DNA of 64,000 nucleotides from Deltaproteobacteria bacterium. Lineage in GTDB: Bacteria > Myxococcota_A > Polyangia > GCA-2747355 > JADLHG01. The notes beneath the pieces are model-generated. The model saw nothing but the letters and a program-made list of their open reading frames with translations, ran no database searches and was not told the origin of the DNA. The DNA is taken from contig JADLHG010000018.1 in NCBI GenBank assembly GCA_020848905.1, positions 62,001 through 126,000 on the forward strand, read 5' to 3'. Shown here in pieces: positions 1 through 10,545 of the stretch. Within the stretch, counting starts at the first letter, position 1; the number at the start of each line of letters is the position of its first letter. The translations under genes and the position numbers were made by a program.

Positions 1-195
1 GCGCCCCTGTCCGAGCGCGCCTCCGAAGGCCGCGATGCCGATGCCCAGGCCGCAGGCCAGGCCGATCCAGGCCTTCATGGTGAATTCGTTGTCACCGGCT
101 CCGCCGTGCTCCTGGGCGAACGCCACGGCGCCGATGAGCATCACGAACAGGCCTGACAGCATGGACAACGCAAATTTGAGATTCCGGCTTACCAT
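1..195 (-). CDS. atpE: ATP synthase Fo subunit c, N-terminal part (cut by window edge)
   Basis: Proton-translocating ring subunit of F-type ATP synthase, in the inner membrane. Only the first 65 codons are inside the window. They read as a signal-like hydrophobic leader (MVSRNLKFALSMLSGLFVML) ending near AFAQ, a short polar stretch, then the glycine-rich first helix (GLGIGIAAFGGALGQG) typical of c subunits. The second helix with the essential carboxylate lies outside, so H+ versus Na+ specificity cannot be judged. It follows atpB by 51 bases on the same strand, the normal Fo order. The hydrophobic leader before the first ring helix is longer than in the E. coli protein and may be a cleaved targeting sequence (inference). 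Confidence 0.9.
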   Translation of the reverse strand, partial: MVSRNLKFALSMLSGLFVMLIGAVAFAQEHGGAGDNEFTMKAWIGLACGLGIGIAAFGGALGQGR

Positions 196-246
196 CTGAG
201 ACTCCTTTCCCGCGGGGCGCAGCGAGGTTAGATCCTATCGAGCTGG

Positions 247-1017
247 CTAGTGCTCCTCGTGGGCCACGGCCATATCGATGTACACCATCGTGAGTAGCGT
301 GAAGACCAAGGTCTGCACGATGCAGACCATGATTCCGAGCAGGTAGAAGGGGAGGGGGACCAGGATCGGCACGAGCACGAAGAACGTGCCGAGCACCTTG
401 TGGTCCGCGAACATGTTGCCCATGAGGCGCAGCGCCAGCGAGGCCGGTCGCGCCACGTGGCTGACGAGCTCGATGGGAAGCATGAGCGGCGCCAGCCACC
501 ACACCGGGCCGAGGAAGTGCTTGAAGTAGGCCAGCCCGTGCTCGCGCACGCCGTAGGCGTGGGTCAGGAGGAAGACCAGCCCCGAGAGGGCAATGTTGGT
601 CTTGAGCGTGTCGGTGGCCGGGATGAAGCCCGGTACGAGACCGATCAAGTTGTTGAAGAGGATGAAGAAGACCAGCGTGCCGATGAGGGGCAGGAACTTC
701 TCGGCCTTGTGGCGGCCCATCACCCCCTCGGCGATACCCAGCGTGGCTTCGAGCACCAGCTCGAACACGTTGCGCGTGCCGAGCGTCGCCTCTGGGACCA
801 GCCGACTCGCGTTGCTGGCGGCGACCTTTCTGCGATAGGCGATCGCCCCGAGGACGAGCAGCACCACGACGAGGCCCGAGATGACGACGTGGACCATCGT
901 GAAGTGGGTGTCCTGGAACATCTCCCAGCGCCAGGTGCGCTTGAAGTAGTGGGACGCCCACTGCTCGAAGTTGGTGTAGCCCGGCAGCAGGTGGAACCAG
1001 GTGCTATGTTCACCCAT
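247..1017 (-). CDS. atpB: ATP synthase Fo subunit a
   Basis: Stator subunit a, which forms the two proton half-channels next to the c-ring. The 256-residue length is normal. The conserved channel helix reads SLALRLMGNMFADHKVLG, with the essential arginine at residue 197 (Arg210 in E. coli). Several further hydrophobic helices are visible, including 41-61 (MVHVVISGLVVVLLVLGAIA) and 112-128 (IGTLVFFILFNNLIGLV). It sits between the small atpI-like gene (6 bases upstream) and atpE (51 bases downstream), so it belongs to an atpZ-atpI-atpB-atpE operon. The F1 genes are not in the window. Confidence 0.97.
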   Translation of the reverse strand: MGEHSTWFHLLPGYTNFEQWASHYFKRTWRWEMFQDTHFTMVHVVISGLVVVLLVLGAIAYRRKVAASNASRLVPEATLGTRNVFELVLEATLGIAEGVMGRHKAEKFLPLIGTLVFFILFNNLIGLVPGFIPATDTLKTNIALSGLVFLLTHAYGVREHGLAYFKHFLGPVWWLAPLMLPIELVSHVARPASLALRLMGNMFADHKVLGTFFVLVPILVPLPFYLLGIMVCIVQTLVFTLLTMVYIDMAVAHEEH

Positions 1018-1023
1018 GGCGCA

Positions 1024-1398
1024 TCACTCGGATTGGGCCGCGGCGCCGCGCAGGACGGTCCGGAAGCCTTCGACGAAGATGGACAGCACCACGACCGACA
1101 CGCCGAGCAGCATCCCCTTCGGGTCTACGGGCAGCCGCGTCATGACGAGGTAGATCGCGCCGCCGAGCACCCCGATCTTCACCAGCAAGAGCAGCGTGAG
1201 CACGATCTGCCGCGGCGGATGGTTGCTACGCACGATGCCCAGCATGAGCCGCCGCAGGGCGAAGAAGTTGGCCACTGCGAGGAGCCCGCCCACGCCGGCG
1301 CCAAGGCTCATCGGGCGGTGGCCCGCGACGAGGCAGACGAGCGTGGCCAAAACCACGAGCAGGAGGCTCAATCGCTCGATGAAGGACAGGTGGGGCAT
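1024..1398 (-). CDS. atpI: ATP synthase subunit I family membrane protein (AtpI-like)
   Basis: Small inner-membrane protein of about 124 residues with four predicted helices: SLLLVVLATLVCLVAG, a GAGVGGLLAVANFFALRRLM segment, IVLTLLLLVKIGVLGGAIYL and GMLLGVSVVVLSIFVEGF. The family is thought to help c-ring assembly or Mg2+ handling at the synthase. The frame stays open upstream, but the ATG at 1398 is chosen because it overlaps the stop of atpZ as ATGA (translational coupling) and the residues before it are Arg/Gly-rich coding shadow. Identification rests on topology and position between atpZ and atpB rather than on a strong motif. Confidence 0.8.
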   Translation of the reverse strand: MPHLSFIERLSLLLVVLATLVCLVAGHRPMSLGAGVGGLLAVANFFALRRLMLGIVRSNHPPRQIVLTLLLLVKIGVLGGAIYLVMTRLPVDPKGMLLGVSVVVLSIFVEGFRTVLRGAAAQSE

Positions 1399-1664
1399 CA
1401 GCGCTTCGCGTCTCCGTCGTCTCGCGGGGCCTCGGGGGGCTTCGTTCCGTCCTGTTTCGACCTCTCCTCCTCCCGCCCGACCTCCTTCGCCACCCGGATG
1501 AGAGCCAGAAACCCCGCCGCGATCCCTACGAGCAACATCACCAAGCTGAGGTAGGGCTTGGTGCCGAACTTCTTGTCCAGCCACCAGCCCGCGCCGTACC
1601 CGACCAGAACCGCCACCCCCATCTCCAGCCCCACCGCGCTATAGCGCAGTGCGGCGCGCCACAT
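1398..1664 (-). CDS. atpZ: AtpZ/AtpI-family Fo accessory protein
   Basis: 88-residue protein with two membrane helices (SAVGLEMGVAVLVGYGAGWW and SLVMLLVGIAAGFLALIRV) joined by a short loop containing LDKKFGTKPY. The GWWLDKKFGT-type turn is characteristic of the AtpZ/AtpQ-like family found at the head of atp operons, where it is proposed to aid ring assembly or Mg2+/Ca2+ transport. A charged C-terminal tail (EVGREEERSK) follows. It is the first gene of the Fo operon, with a sigma-70-like promoter about 90 bases upstream, and its stop codon overlaps the next start. Confidence 0.85.
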   Translation of the reverse strand: MWRAALRYSAVGLEMGVAVLVGYGAGWWLDKKFGTKPYLSLVMLLVGIAAGFLALIRVAKEVGREEERSKQDGTKPPEAPRDDGDAKR

Positions 1665-1751
1665 GCTCTGGGCATCCTTGTCGATCGCGTCGCTCCGACG
1701 GTGAATGCCAAAACGTCGTGGGTCTACAGCGCCCTACCTCGACTGGCCGGC

Positions 1752-1781
1752 TGCATAGCATGGTCCCCTCCGTCGGGTCAA
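1752..1781 (-). promoter_or_regulatory. Predicted sigma-70-type promoter of the atpZ-I-B-E operon
   Basis: Read on the minus strand: -35 TTGACC (1776-1781), an 18-base spacer, -10 TATGCA (1752-1757). Transcription would start near 1745, giving an untranslated leader of about 80 bases before the atpZ ATG at 1664. Found by eye; the -10 is only a partial match. Confidence 0.45.
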
Positions 1782-1879
1782 CGCGTTGCCGCAAAAAAAC
1801 CGATCGAAGGTCAGGAGGCGCTTCACGCCAAGGAATCCCGCGAGATCTTTCGAGTGATGCGGTGCGTTTGAGCGTCCGG

Positions 1880-3553
1880 CTACCGCCGAGAACGACGGGC
1901 CAGCGCCAGGGCCGCGAGGGCGAGGAGGAGTCCCGCGGGGAGGCCCGAGGCCCCACCCGTGGCGCCGCTGCCCACCCTGCAGCCCTTGCCGTCCGACGGC
2001 ATCTCGAAGAAGGGGAGGCACTGGTGCGAGCCGCCGTCCAGGTCGTTCGGCATGCAGACGAGGCCGTTCGTGCAGGTGTCCTCGGTCGGCACGCAGGTCT
2101 CGCTGCAGAACTGGCCGATCACGGGATCCTCGGCGCACAGCTTGCTCGCGCAGTCCTTGCCCGTCTTGCAGATCGCGCCGAGGCCGCCGGGGATCGGATC
2201 CTTCGAGGTGGTGTTTCCCGGGTTGAGCGGCGCGCCGGTACCGAGGCCTGGCGTGGTGCCGCCCGGTGCGGGGCCGCCCGGCGTCGCTCCGCCCGGAGCC
2301 GGACCGCCCGGCTCGATGTCGCCCGCGTCCACGACGATGTGGACCGTGGCCTGCGCCCGGTTGCCCGCCTTGTCCTGCGCTACCACCGTCAGCTCGTGCG
2401 GACCCGAGGGGAGCGGCATGATGAAGTTCCACGGCCCCTCCGTGCGTAGCGCTTCCGGCTCGCCGTTGACCCGCAGCTCCACCTGCACGATGGCGTCGTT
2501 GTCCTTGATGTCCGTCTCGACGTGCACGACCGCGCTCTGGAGCACCGCGCCCTCGGCGGGCTTGGTGATCTTCACCTGCGGAGCCTGCTTGTCGCCGCCG
2601 CCCGTGCCCGTGCTCGGGCCGGAAGCCGGCTCCTCGGGCTCGGTCGGCTCCGGACCCGTCGGCGCGGTGCTCGACGGCGTCGTCGCACTCGCGGCCGCCG
2701 CGGCGGGGGTCGGCGCCTTGGTGATCAGCATCCCGCGGTGGCCCATCGCGGTCAGGTAGGCCGCAGAGACCCAACCGTAGCCCTGCTCGCCCCAGCTCGC
2801 GCCGCGGCTGTTGCGCACCTTGAAGAACGTGCGCGCCTGCCCATCGGAGTCCATCTGCGCCGACTTGTAGCCGACGAGCAGCACGGTGTGCACCTCGCAC
2901 TGTGCCGACCGCACGCGGCAGGACATGCGCTGCCAGGTGGCCTGCAGCCCGCCCAGCTTCGGATTGGCGAGGGTGCCGTCCTCTTCGTAGGTCTTGTCCC
3001 AGGCCAGCTCCACCACGATGTTGTTCTTCGCGTCGTCGGCCAGGTACTTCTTCAGCGCCGCCTCGTCGAGGCCCGTGCTGATCGCCTCGTCGACGCCCCA
3101 GGACGCGCGCTTGTCGAGCTCCGCGGCAGCCTTGCCACCGATGGGCCAGTCGGTCTCCTTGGCCACGCGTGCTCCGCGCAGACGCAGATCGATCGCGATG
3201 CCCCCCAGGATGCCGATGCGCTGCTGCACGTGCTCGACGGAGAGGTGTTCCTTCAGGCCGTAGTACCCCTCGAGCGCAGCCGCCGTGGCGAAGGCCAGCG
3301 ACATGCCGCGCGAGCCCTGGTCTCTCACCGGGGCGAGCCGGCTCGCGTGGTCCACCTGCGCCGGGAGCGTTCCGTTCGCCTTGCCGCGGAGCCCCTTGGG
3401 GAGCGGGACCCCGACCGGATCTTCGGGGCCCATGGCCGAGCCGCCCGAGCCCGTCTGCCCACCTCCGCGGATCTCTCCGACGCAACCCTGCGCTAGCAGG
3501 CCCAGGGCCGCACACACCACGATCGGCGCTCGAAGTACGCGTTGTCGGCTCAT
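1880..3553 (-). CDS. Secreted papain-fold (C1A-like) protein lacking the catalytic Cys, with Cys-rich module and MYXO-CTERM-like tail
   Basis: 557-residue exported protein. Residues 1-24 form a signal sequence (possible lipobox ...LLAQGC). A papain-type domain spans about 65-280: APVRDQGSRGMSLAFATAAA aligns with the papain QGSCGSCWAF block, but the nucleophile Cys is Ser85 (codon TCG). Gln79, His222 (CEVHTVLLVGY) and Asn248 (RNSRGASWGEQGYGWV) are kept. An Ig/bacterial-Ig-like region (about 325-410, KITKPAEGAVLQ...DKAGNRAQATVHI) and a Pro-Gly repeat linker follow, then a module with eight Cys (C-ASKLC...FC-SETC...DTC..G..C), then a tail GCRVGSG, a hydrophobic helix and ARRSRR resembling MYXO-CTERM sorting signals. 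The ATG at 3553 is preferred over one 12 codons upstream because it starts the signal peptide and has GGAG 8 bases before it. Probably an inactive, binding papain-fold protein; a Ser-nucleophile enzyme is possible. Confidence 0.8.
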   Translation of the reverse strand: MSRQRVLRAPIVVCAALGLLAQGCVGEIRGGGQTGSGGSAMGPEDPVGVPLPKGLRGKANGTLPAQVDHASRLAPVRDQGSRGMSLAFATAAALEGYYGLKEHLSVEHVQQRIGILGGIAIDLRLRGARVAKETDWPIGGKAAAELDKRASWGVDEAISTGLDEAALKKYLADDAKNNIVVELAWDKTYEEDGTLANPKLGGLQATWQRMSCRVRSAQCEVHTVLLVGYKSAQMDSDGQARTFFKVRNSRGASWGEQGYGWVSAAYLTAMGHRGMLITKAPTPAAAAASATTPSSTAPTGPEPTEPEEPASGPSTGTGGGDKQAPQVKITKPAEGAVLQSAVVHVETDIKDNDAIVQVELRVNGEPEALRTEGPWNFIMPLPSGPHELTVVAQDKAGNRAQATVHIVVDAGDIEPGGPAPGGATPGGPAPGGTTPGLGTGAPLNPGNTTSKDPIPGGLGAICKTGKDCASKLCAEDPVIGQFCSETCVPTEDTCTNGLVCMPNDLDGGSHQCLPFFEMPSDGKGCRVGSGATGGASGLPAGLLLALAALALARRSRR

Positions 3554-3720
3554 CGTCTCGCTCCGTGGGATGGACCACCTGCATCCCATATGCCACGGTC
3601 GGCAAGGAACTTACTTTAATTATCACCGATGGTTGCGACCGCCTCGTCCGCGGCCGGACGCGCGTCTTCGATAGCCGCTTGGCTCCTGCGGTAGCCGGGC
3701 ACTCCCCGCCGGGGGGCCCC

Positions 3721-3765
3721 TGCGCCGGGGGCCGCTGCGCCGGGGGCCGCTGCGCCGGAGGGCCC
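3721..3765. repeat. Three tandem copies of a 15-base GC-rich unit
   Basis: Two identical 15-base units (TGCGCCGGGGGCCGC) and a third with three changes lie directly downstream of the hemL stop codon. A related GC-rich run precedes them. The units contain GCGCC/GGGCC inverted elements and could fold in the hemL transcript, perhaps slowing 3' decay or aiding termination, but no U-tract follows on the minus strand. Confidence 0.6.
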
Positions 3766-3771
3766 TGGCTG

Positions 3772-5054
3772 CTACGCCCGGAGCGCTTCGCGGTAGGCCG
3801 CGACCGTGCGGTCCAGGTCCGCGTCGGTGTGGGCGGTCGAGAGGAAGGCGGCCTCGTACTGTGCCGGGGCGACGTAGATCCCCCGGGCCAGCAGGTGCCC
3901 GTGGAGCTGGCCGTAGCGGGCCGTGTCGCTCTTCTGCGCCGTGGCGAGGTCCGTGACCGGGCCCTCGCAGCAGAAGGCGGTGAACATGGAGCCCACCCGG
4001 TTGATGCAGCAGGGGGCGCCCGCGGCGCGGGCCTCGGCCAGCAGCGCGTCGGTGAGGCGCAGGGTCCGCTCCTCCAGACGCGCGTACGGCGCCTCGCTCT
4101 CCAGGGTACGCAGCATCGCGAGCCCGGCGGCCACGGCCAGCGGATTGCCCGAGAGGGTCCCCGCCTGATAGACCGGCCCCGACGGAGCCACGCGGTCCAT
4201 CAGCTCGGCCCGCCCGCCGTAGGCGCCGACCGGAAGCCCGCCGCCGATGATCTTGCCGAGGCAGGTGAGGTCCGGCGTGACGCCGAAGCGGGCCTGCGCG
4301 CCTCCGAGGCCGAGCCGGAGCCCGGTGATCACCTCGTCGAAGATCAGCACTGTCCCCGCCGCGCGCGTCAGCTCGCGCAGCCCTTCGAGATACCCTGGCC
4401 CCGGCGGCACGACCCCCATGTTCCCGGCCACCGGCTCGATGATGAGCGCCGCGATGCGCCCCTCCTGCGCGGCGAAGAGCTCACGCGCCGCCGAGAGGTC
4501 GTTGTAGGGGACCACGAGCGTGTCCTGCGCCACCGCGGCCGGCACTCCCGCCGAATCGGGGATGCCGAGCGTCTCGGCCCCCGAGCCCGCGCGCACGAGC
4601 AAGCAGTCCGCGTGCCCGTGATAGCCCCCCGCCACCTTCACGATGCGGTCCCGGCCGGTGAAGCCGCGCGCCAGCCTGAGCGCGCTCATCGTGGCCTCGG
4701 TGCCGCTATTCACCAGCCGCACGCGCTCCATCGACGGCACGAGGCGCGCGATCAGCTCGGCGAACTCGACCTCCCGCTCGGTAGACGCCCCGAAGCTCGT
4801 GCCGAGCTCGCACGCCGTGCGAATCGCCGCCAGGATCGGCTCCGGCGCGTGCCCGAGGATGAGCGGCCCCCACGAGCAGACGTAGTCGATGAACTCGTTA
4901 CCGTCGGCGTCCCAGATGCGGGATCCCTTGCCGCGCTCGATGAAGAGCGGCGTCCCCCCGACGGCGCGGAACGCGCGCACGGGGCTGTTGACTCCGCCGG
5001 GGATCACCTTCTGCGCGCGCCGCATGAGCGCTTCGGACGCGGTTCGCTTCAAGC

Positions 5055-5058
<4 letters not shown>
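3772..5058 (-). CDS. hemL: Glutamate-1-semialdehyde 2,1-aminomutase
   Basis: PLP enzyme that converts glutamate-1-semialdehyde to 5-aminolevulinate in the C5 route of tetrapyrrole (heme) synthesis, in the cytoplasm. The 428-residue length is standard. The N-terminus reads [16 protein letters not shown], as in the family. The substrate/PLP block [15 protein letters not shown] (118-132), the DEV motif (Asp241) and the PLP lysine (Lys269 in [16 protein letters not shown]) are all intact. The start codon overlaps the gyrA stop by four bases (ATGA), so translation is probably coupled to gyrA. This class III aminotransferase could be confused with others, but the [11 protein letters not shown] and GGVNSPVR motifs are specific. 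Confidence 0.97.
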
Positions 5059-7631
<2,573 letters not shown>

Positions 7632-7696
7632 GATCCCGTGGGGTGCGCCGTGAGGGCTCTTGTGAGGTAAGGCCGCGTATAAAAACCGGAAAACGC

Positions 7697-7725
7697 TGAT
7701 TAGCGCAGATCCGCGCGGGAGTCAA
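7697..7725 (-). promoter_or_regulatory. Predicted gyrA promoter
   Basis: On the minus strand: -35 TTGACT (7720-7725), 17-base spacer, -10 TAATCA (7697-7702). An AT-rich tract (GTTTTTATA) lies just downstream. The -35 and spacing are good and the -10 is weak. Confidence 0.4.
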
Positions 7726-7796
7726 CCGCGGGAAGGGATCCGCCAGGGACTCTGGGCGGCTTTCCGTCGGAGGGGCGGCTGCTCGGCCTGCTGGTA

Positions 7797-9365
7797 CTAA
7801 AGAGCCGCGGCAGCGGCCATGGCGGAGATCACCGCCTCGAGGTTCTCCTCGGCGGTCGGGTGCCGTCGCTCCATCTCGTCGAGGAAGACCGCCGTGACGT
7901 GCGGGTCGAACTGCGTCCCCGCGCAGCGACGGAGCTCGTCGAGCGCCACGCGGTAGGGCAGGGCCTTGCGGTAGGCGCGGTCGGAGGTCATGGCGTCGAA
8001 GGCGTCGGCCACGGCGATGATCCGCCCGAGGATCGGGATCTCGTCGCCGCCGAGCCCCTGCGGGTACCCCGTGCCGTCGAAGGCCTCGTGGTGGCAGTAG
8101 GCCCCGGGGATCAGCTCCCGCAAGAAGGGGACCGGCTCGAGGATGCGCTTCCCCTTCTCGGGGTGCGTGCGGAAGATCGCGATCTCCTCGGGGGTGAGCT
8201 TGCCGGGCTTGTTCAGCTTCTCGGTGGGGATGCCGATCTTGCCGATGTCATGCACCTGCGCCGAGAGAATGACCGCGTCCACCTGTCGCGCCGGAAGCCC
8301 CATGGCCTCGGCGATCATACGGGCGTAGACCGACACGCGTTCGGAGTGGCCGCGCGTGTACCGGTCGCTCTCCTCGAGCGCGTTCGCGAAGCCGACGATC
8401 GTCTGTCGGAAGTTCTCGGCGAGGCTCTGATTCGCCGCCTCGAGCTCCTTGTTCGACTTGAGCAGGTTCAGGTAGAGGCGTGCGTTCTCGATGCTCACCG
8501 CCGCGCGACTGCAGAGGATGGAGACCATCTTCCGCTGCCCCTCGGTGAACTTGTTGCCCCGGTTGTACGAGTAGGCGTTCAGCATGCCGAGGACGCGGTT
8601 CGAAACCGTGAGCGGGATCGAGCAGAACGAAACGAGCCGCTGCGACCGCGGCGTGCGCTTGAAGAAGCGGTGCGCCTTGGCCCCGTGGGCGAGGAGCGGC
8701 AGGTCCTGCGTGTAGCAGCCGGTGACCTCCTCGAGGTTCAGCTCGCCGACGAGATCCTCCTGGTCTGCCGTCCCGCAGCAGCGCCGTACCCGTTCGCTGA
8801 ACTTCGATGGGTCGTGCTCGTCGGCGAGGAGCAGCGTCACCACGTCGGCCTGGAGCTCCTCGAGCACCGCGTCGGTGATGAGCTCGAAGATGTTGTCGAT
8901 GCTCAGGCTCTGGCTGATCGCCTCGGAGAGCTTGTAGAGGCTCAGCGCCTCCTTCAGGCGGATGTTCTCGAGCTGGAGCCGTTGCCGGTCGAGGCCGCGC
9001 TGGACGATGTGCACGACCTCTTCGACCTTGAACGGCTTGAGGATGTAGTCGTAGGCCCCCTTCTTCATCGCCTCGATGGCGGTCTCGACCGTGCCGAAGC
9101 CGGTCATGATCACCGTGAGGACGTTGATGCTGCGCTGGTTGATCTGTTCGAGCAGCTCGAGACCGCCCATGTTGGGCATCTTGAGGTCGCTGATCACCAG
9201 GTTGTACGAGCGTCGTTCCAGCTCCGCGAGCGCCGCCTGCCCATCCTCCACCGTGCGGACCAGGAACCCTTCCATGGTGAGGAAGTCGCTCAGGATCTCT
9301 CGGATGACTTTCTCGTCATCGACGACGAGGACGCGAGGCGCTTCCTCGTGGAGCTGGTACTCCAT
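7797..9365 (-). CDS. Response regulator: REC-GAF-HD-GYP cyclic-di-GMP phosphodiesterase
   Basis: 522-residue cytoplasmic regulator. REC domain at about 11-125, with acidic pocket VVDDE, phosphoacceptor Asp60 (LVISDLKMP) and switch Lys in YILKPFK. A short coiled segment follows, then a GAF domain (about 150-310), then an HD-GYP domain. The HD-GYP motifs are complete (HSERVSVYA, QVHDIGKIGIP, RTHPEKG, CHHEAFDGTGYP, VADAFDAM), so hydrolysis of cyclic-di-GMP is expected. The ATG at 9365 is chosen because GGAGTAGCA directly precedes it and because the predicted promoter puts the transcript start near 9395, downstream of the only longer in-frame start (9401). No partner kinase is adjacent. Similar proteins are often called two-component HD-GYP (RpfG-like) regulators. 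Confidence 0.92.
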   Translation of the reverse strand: MEYQLHEEAPRVLVVDDEKVIREILSDFLTMEGFLVRTVEDGQAALAELERRSYNLVISDLKMPNMGGLELLEQINQRSINVLTVIMTGFGTVETAIEAMKKGAYDYILKPFKVEEVVHIVQRGLDRQRLQLENIRLKEALSLYKLSEAISQSLSIDNIFELITDAVLEELQADVVTLLLADEHDPSKFSERVRRCCGTADQEDLVGELNLEEVTGCYTQDLPLLAHGAKAHRFFKRTPRSQRLVSFCSIPLTVSNRVLGMLNAYSYNRGNKFTEGQRKMVSILCSRAAVSIENARLYLNLLKSNKELEAANQSLAENFRQTIVGFANALEESDRYTRGHSERVSVYARMIAEAMGLPARQVDAVILSAQVHDIGKIGIPTEKLNKPGKLTPEEIAIFRTHPEKGKRILEPVPFLRELIPGAYCHHEAFDGTGYPQGLGGDEIPILGRIIAVADAFDAMTSDRAYRKALPYRVALDELRRCAGTQFDPHVTAVFLDEMERRHPTAEENLEAVISAMAAAAAL

Positions 9366-9401
9366 TGCTACTCCTGTGCGGTGGCAGGGCGCTACGGTCA
9401 A

Positions 9402-9430
9402 AGTCTACAACGCATGCATTGCGCGGTCAA
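9402..9430 (-). promoter_or_regulatory. Predicted promoter of the HD-GYP regulator gene
   Basis: On the minus strand: -35 TTGACC (9425-9430), 17-base spacer, -10 TAGACT (9402-9407, four of six). The predicted transcription start is about 30 bases before the ATG at 9365. Together with GGAG upstream of that ATG, this decides the start codon. The spacer contains the palindrome GCATGC. Confidence 0.55.
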
Positions 9431-9583
9431 CGTGTTGGTCCGGCCAGCACACAACGATTTCCATGGCAAACCAACAACTTTCGTGCGGGTGAGCCGGCCG
9501 CGGGGGGGTTCGTGGCCCGCGAGCGGTCCCCCGCCGGGCGAACGCGTCTCGTAACCCCTCTTACGCTAGGGCGGCAGGTGGGG

Positions 9584-10504
9584 CTACGGCTTCATGCAGA
9601 TCGTCGGGGTGGCGTAGAGCGCGGCGATCTCGCTCGCCGAGAGGGCGCGGGTCCAGATCCCCACGTTGTCGATCGCGCCGTCGAAGTCGTTGGGCGTCCC
9701 CGCGTCGGTGCCGATCGTGATCGGGTCGGTGTTGTTCTGCAGCAGCTCGGCGGTCCAGGTCCCCTTGGAGAGGAAGACTCCGTCTTTGTAGAAGGACACC
9801 GTCCCGGCGTCCACGTCGAGCACCATGGCCACGAAGACCCAGCTTCCGGTGGCGATCTTCGCCCCCGTCGAGAGGATGGGGTTGTCGCCCAGGGTCGGCC
9901 AGTTGAAGAGCACGCCGAGCTCGTCGTTCCAGAGGTAGAAGCCCCAGTCCTGCGTGGCCCCCGCGCGGGCGCCCTTGACCACGATGCCGGCCACGCCGAG
10001 CGTGTTCGGGCGAATCCAGGCCGTCAGCGTGAGCTTGCGCTTGGCCTCAAACTTGGCGGTGTAGGGGGTCGTGGCGTTCGACCCTCCGGTGAAGGAGAAG
10101 GCGCTCCCCTGCTTGCCTGGGGTCCAGGTGGCCCCGCTCGAGGTGAAGGTGTGGCCGTTCCCCGAACGGTCCTTCGCCGTGGTGCCGGTGTTCTCGTCGA
10201 AGCTCCAGAGCCCCGCGCTCCCGGTGCACGAGATGGGCGAAGCGTCGGGCTTGGCCGCGTCGGGGAGGCGTGCGTCGGGCTTCGCCGCATCCGGCTTGGC
10301 CGCGTCGGGGGCCTTGGCGTCCGGCGCCTTGGTGTCGAGGCTCGCGCTCAGGTCGCGCGAGACGGCGGCGTCCGGTGTGGCCGCGTCGGGTGTCCCGGCG
10401 TCGGCCTTGGGAGTGCTATCGCCGCATTCGCACGCCGGCACGAGCGTCGCGGTCACGAGGAGGAGCGCCGGAAGGAAGAGGACGCGCTGTTTGATGGATT
10501 TCAT
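9584..10504 (-). CDS. LamG-domain lipoprotein with Pro-Asp-Ala linker
   Basis: 306-residue exported protein. The signal peptide ends in the lipobox LVPAC, so it is probably an outer-membrane or surface lipoprotein. Residues about 30-90 are a low-complexity Ala/Pro/Asp linker (repeats of KPDA, PDAA). Residues about 95-305 form a concanavalin-A-like LamG/laminin-G fold: GLWSFDENTGTTAKDRSGNG start, KLTLTAWIRPNTLG, GSWVFVAMVLDVDAGTVSFY, DGAIDNVGIWTRALSASEI. This ending is typical of the LamG_3 (jellyroll) family, which usually binds glycans or acts as an adhesion module. No catalytic domain is attached. It is transcribed alone. Confidence 0.85.
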   Translation of the reverse strand: MKSIKQRVLFLPALLLVTATLVPACECGDSTPKADAGTPDAATPDAAVSRDLSASLDTKAPDAKAPDAAKPDAAKPDARLPDAAKPDASPISCTGSAGLWSFDENTGTTAKDRSGNGHTFTSSGATWTPGKQGSAFSFTGGSNATTPYTAKFEAKRKLTLTAWIRPNTLGVAGIVVKGARAGATQDWGFYLWNDELGVLFNWPTLGDNPILSTGAKIATGSWVFVAMVLDVDAGTVSFYKDGVFLSKGTWTAELLQNNTDPITIGTDAGTPNDFDGAIDNVGIWTRALSASEIAALYATPTICMKP

Positions 10505-10545
10505 GGTTGCGCACGATACGCCGCGCGCCGAAGACCCGTCAACGG

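Noticed and set aside
1880-3553. Calling the papain-fold protein an active cysteine protease
   Set aside because: The nucleophile position is Ser85 and the paired disulfide Cys is Arg, so activity cannot be assumed.
3721-3765. Tandem repeat as a CRISPR array
   Set aside because: Units are directly adjacent with no spacers, are only 15 bases long, and no cas gene is present.
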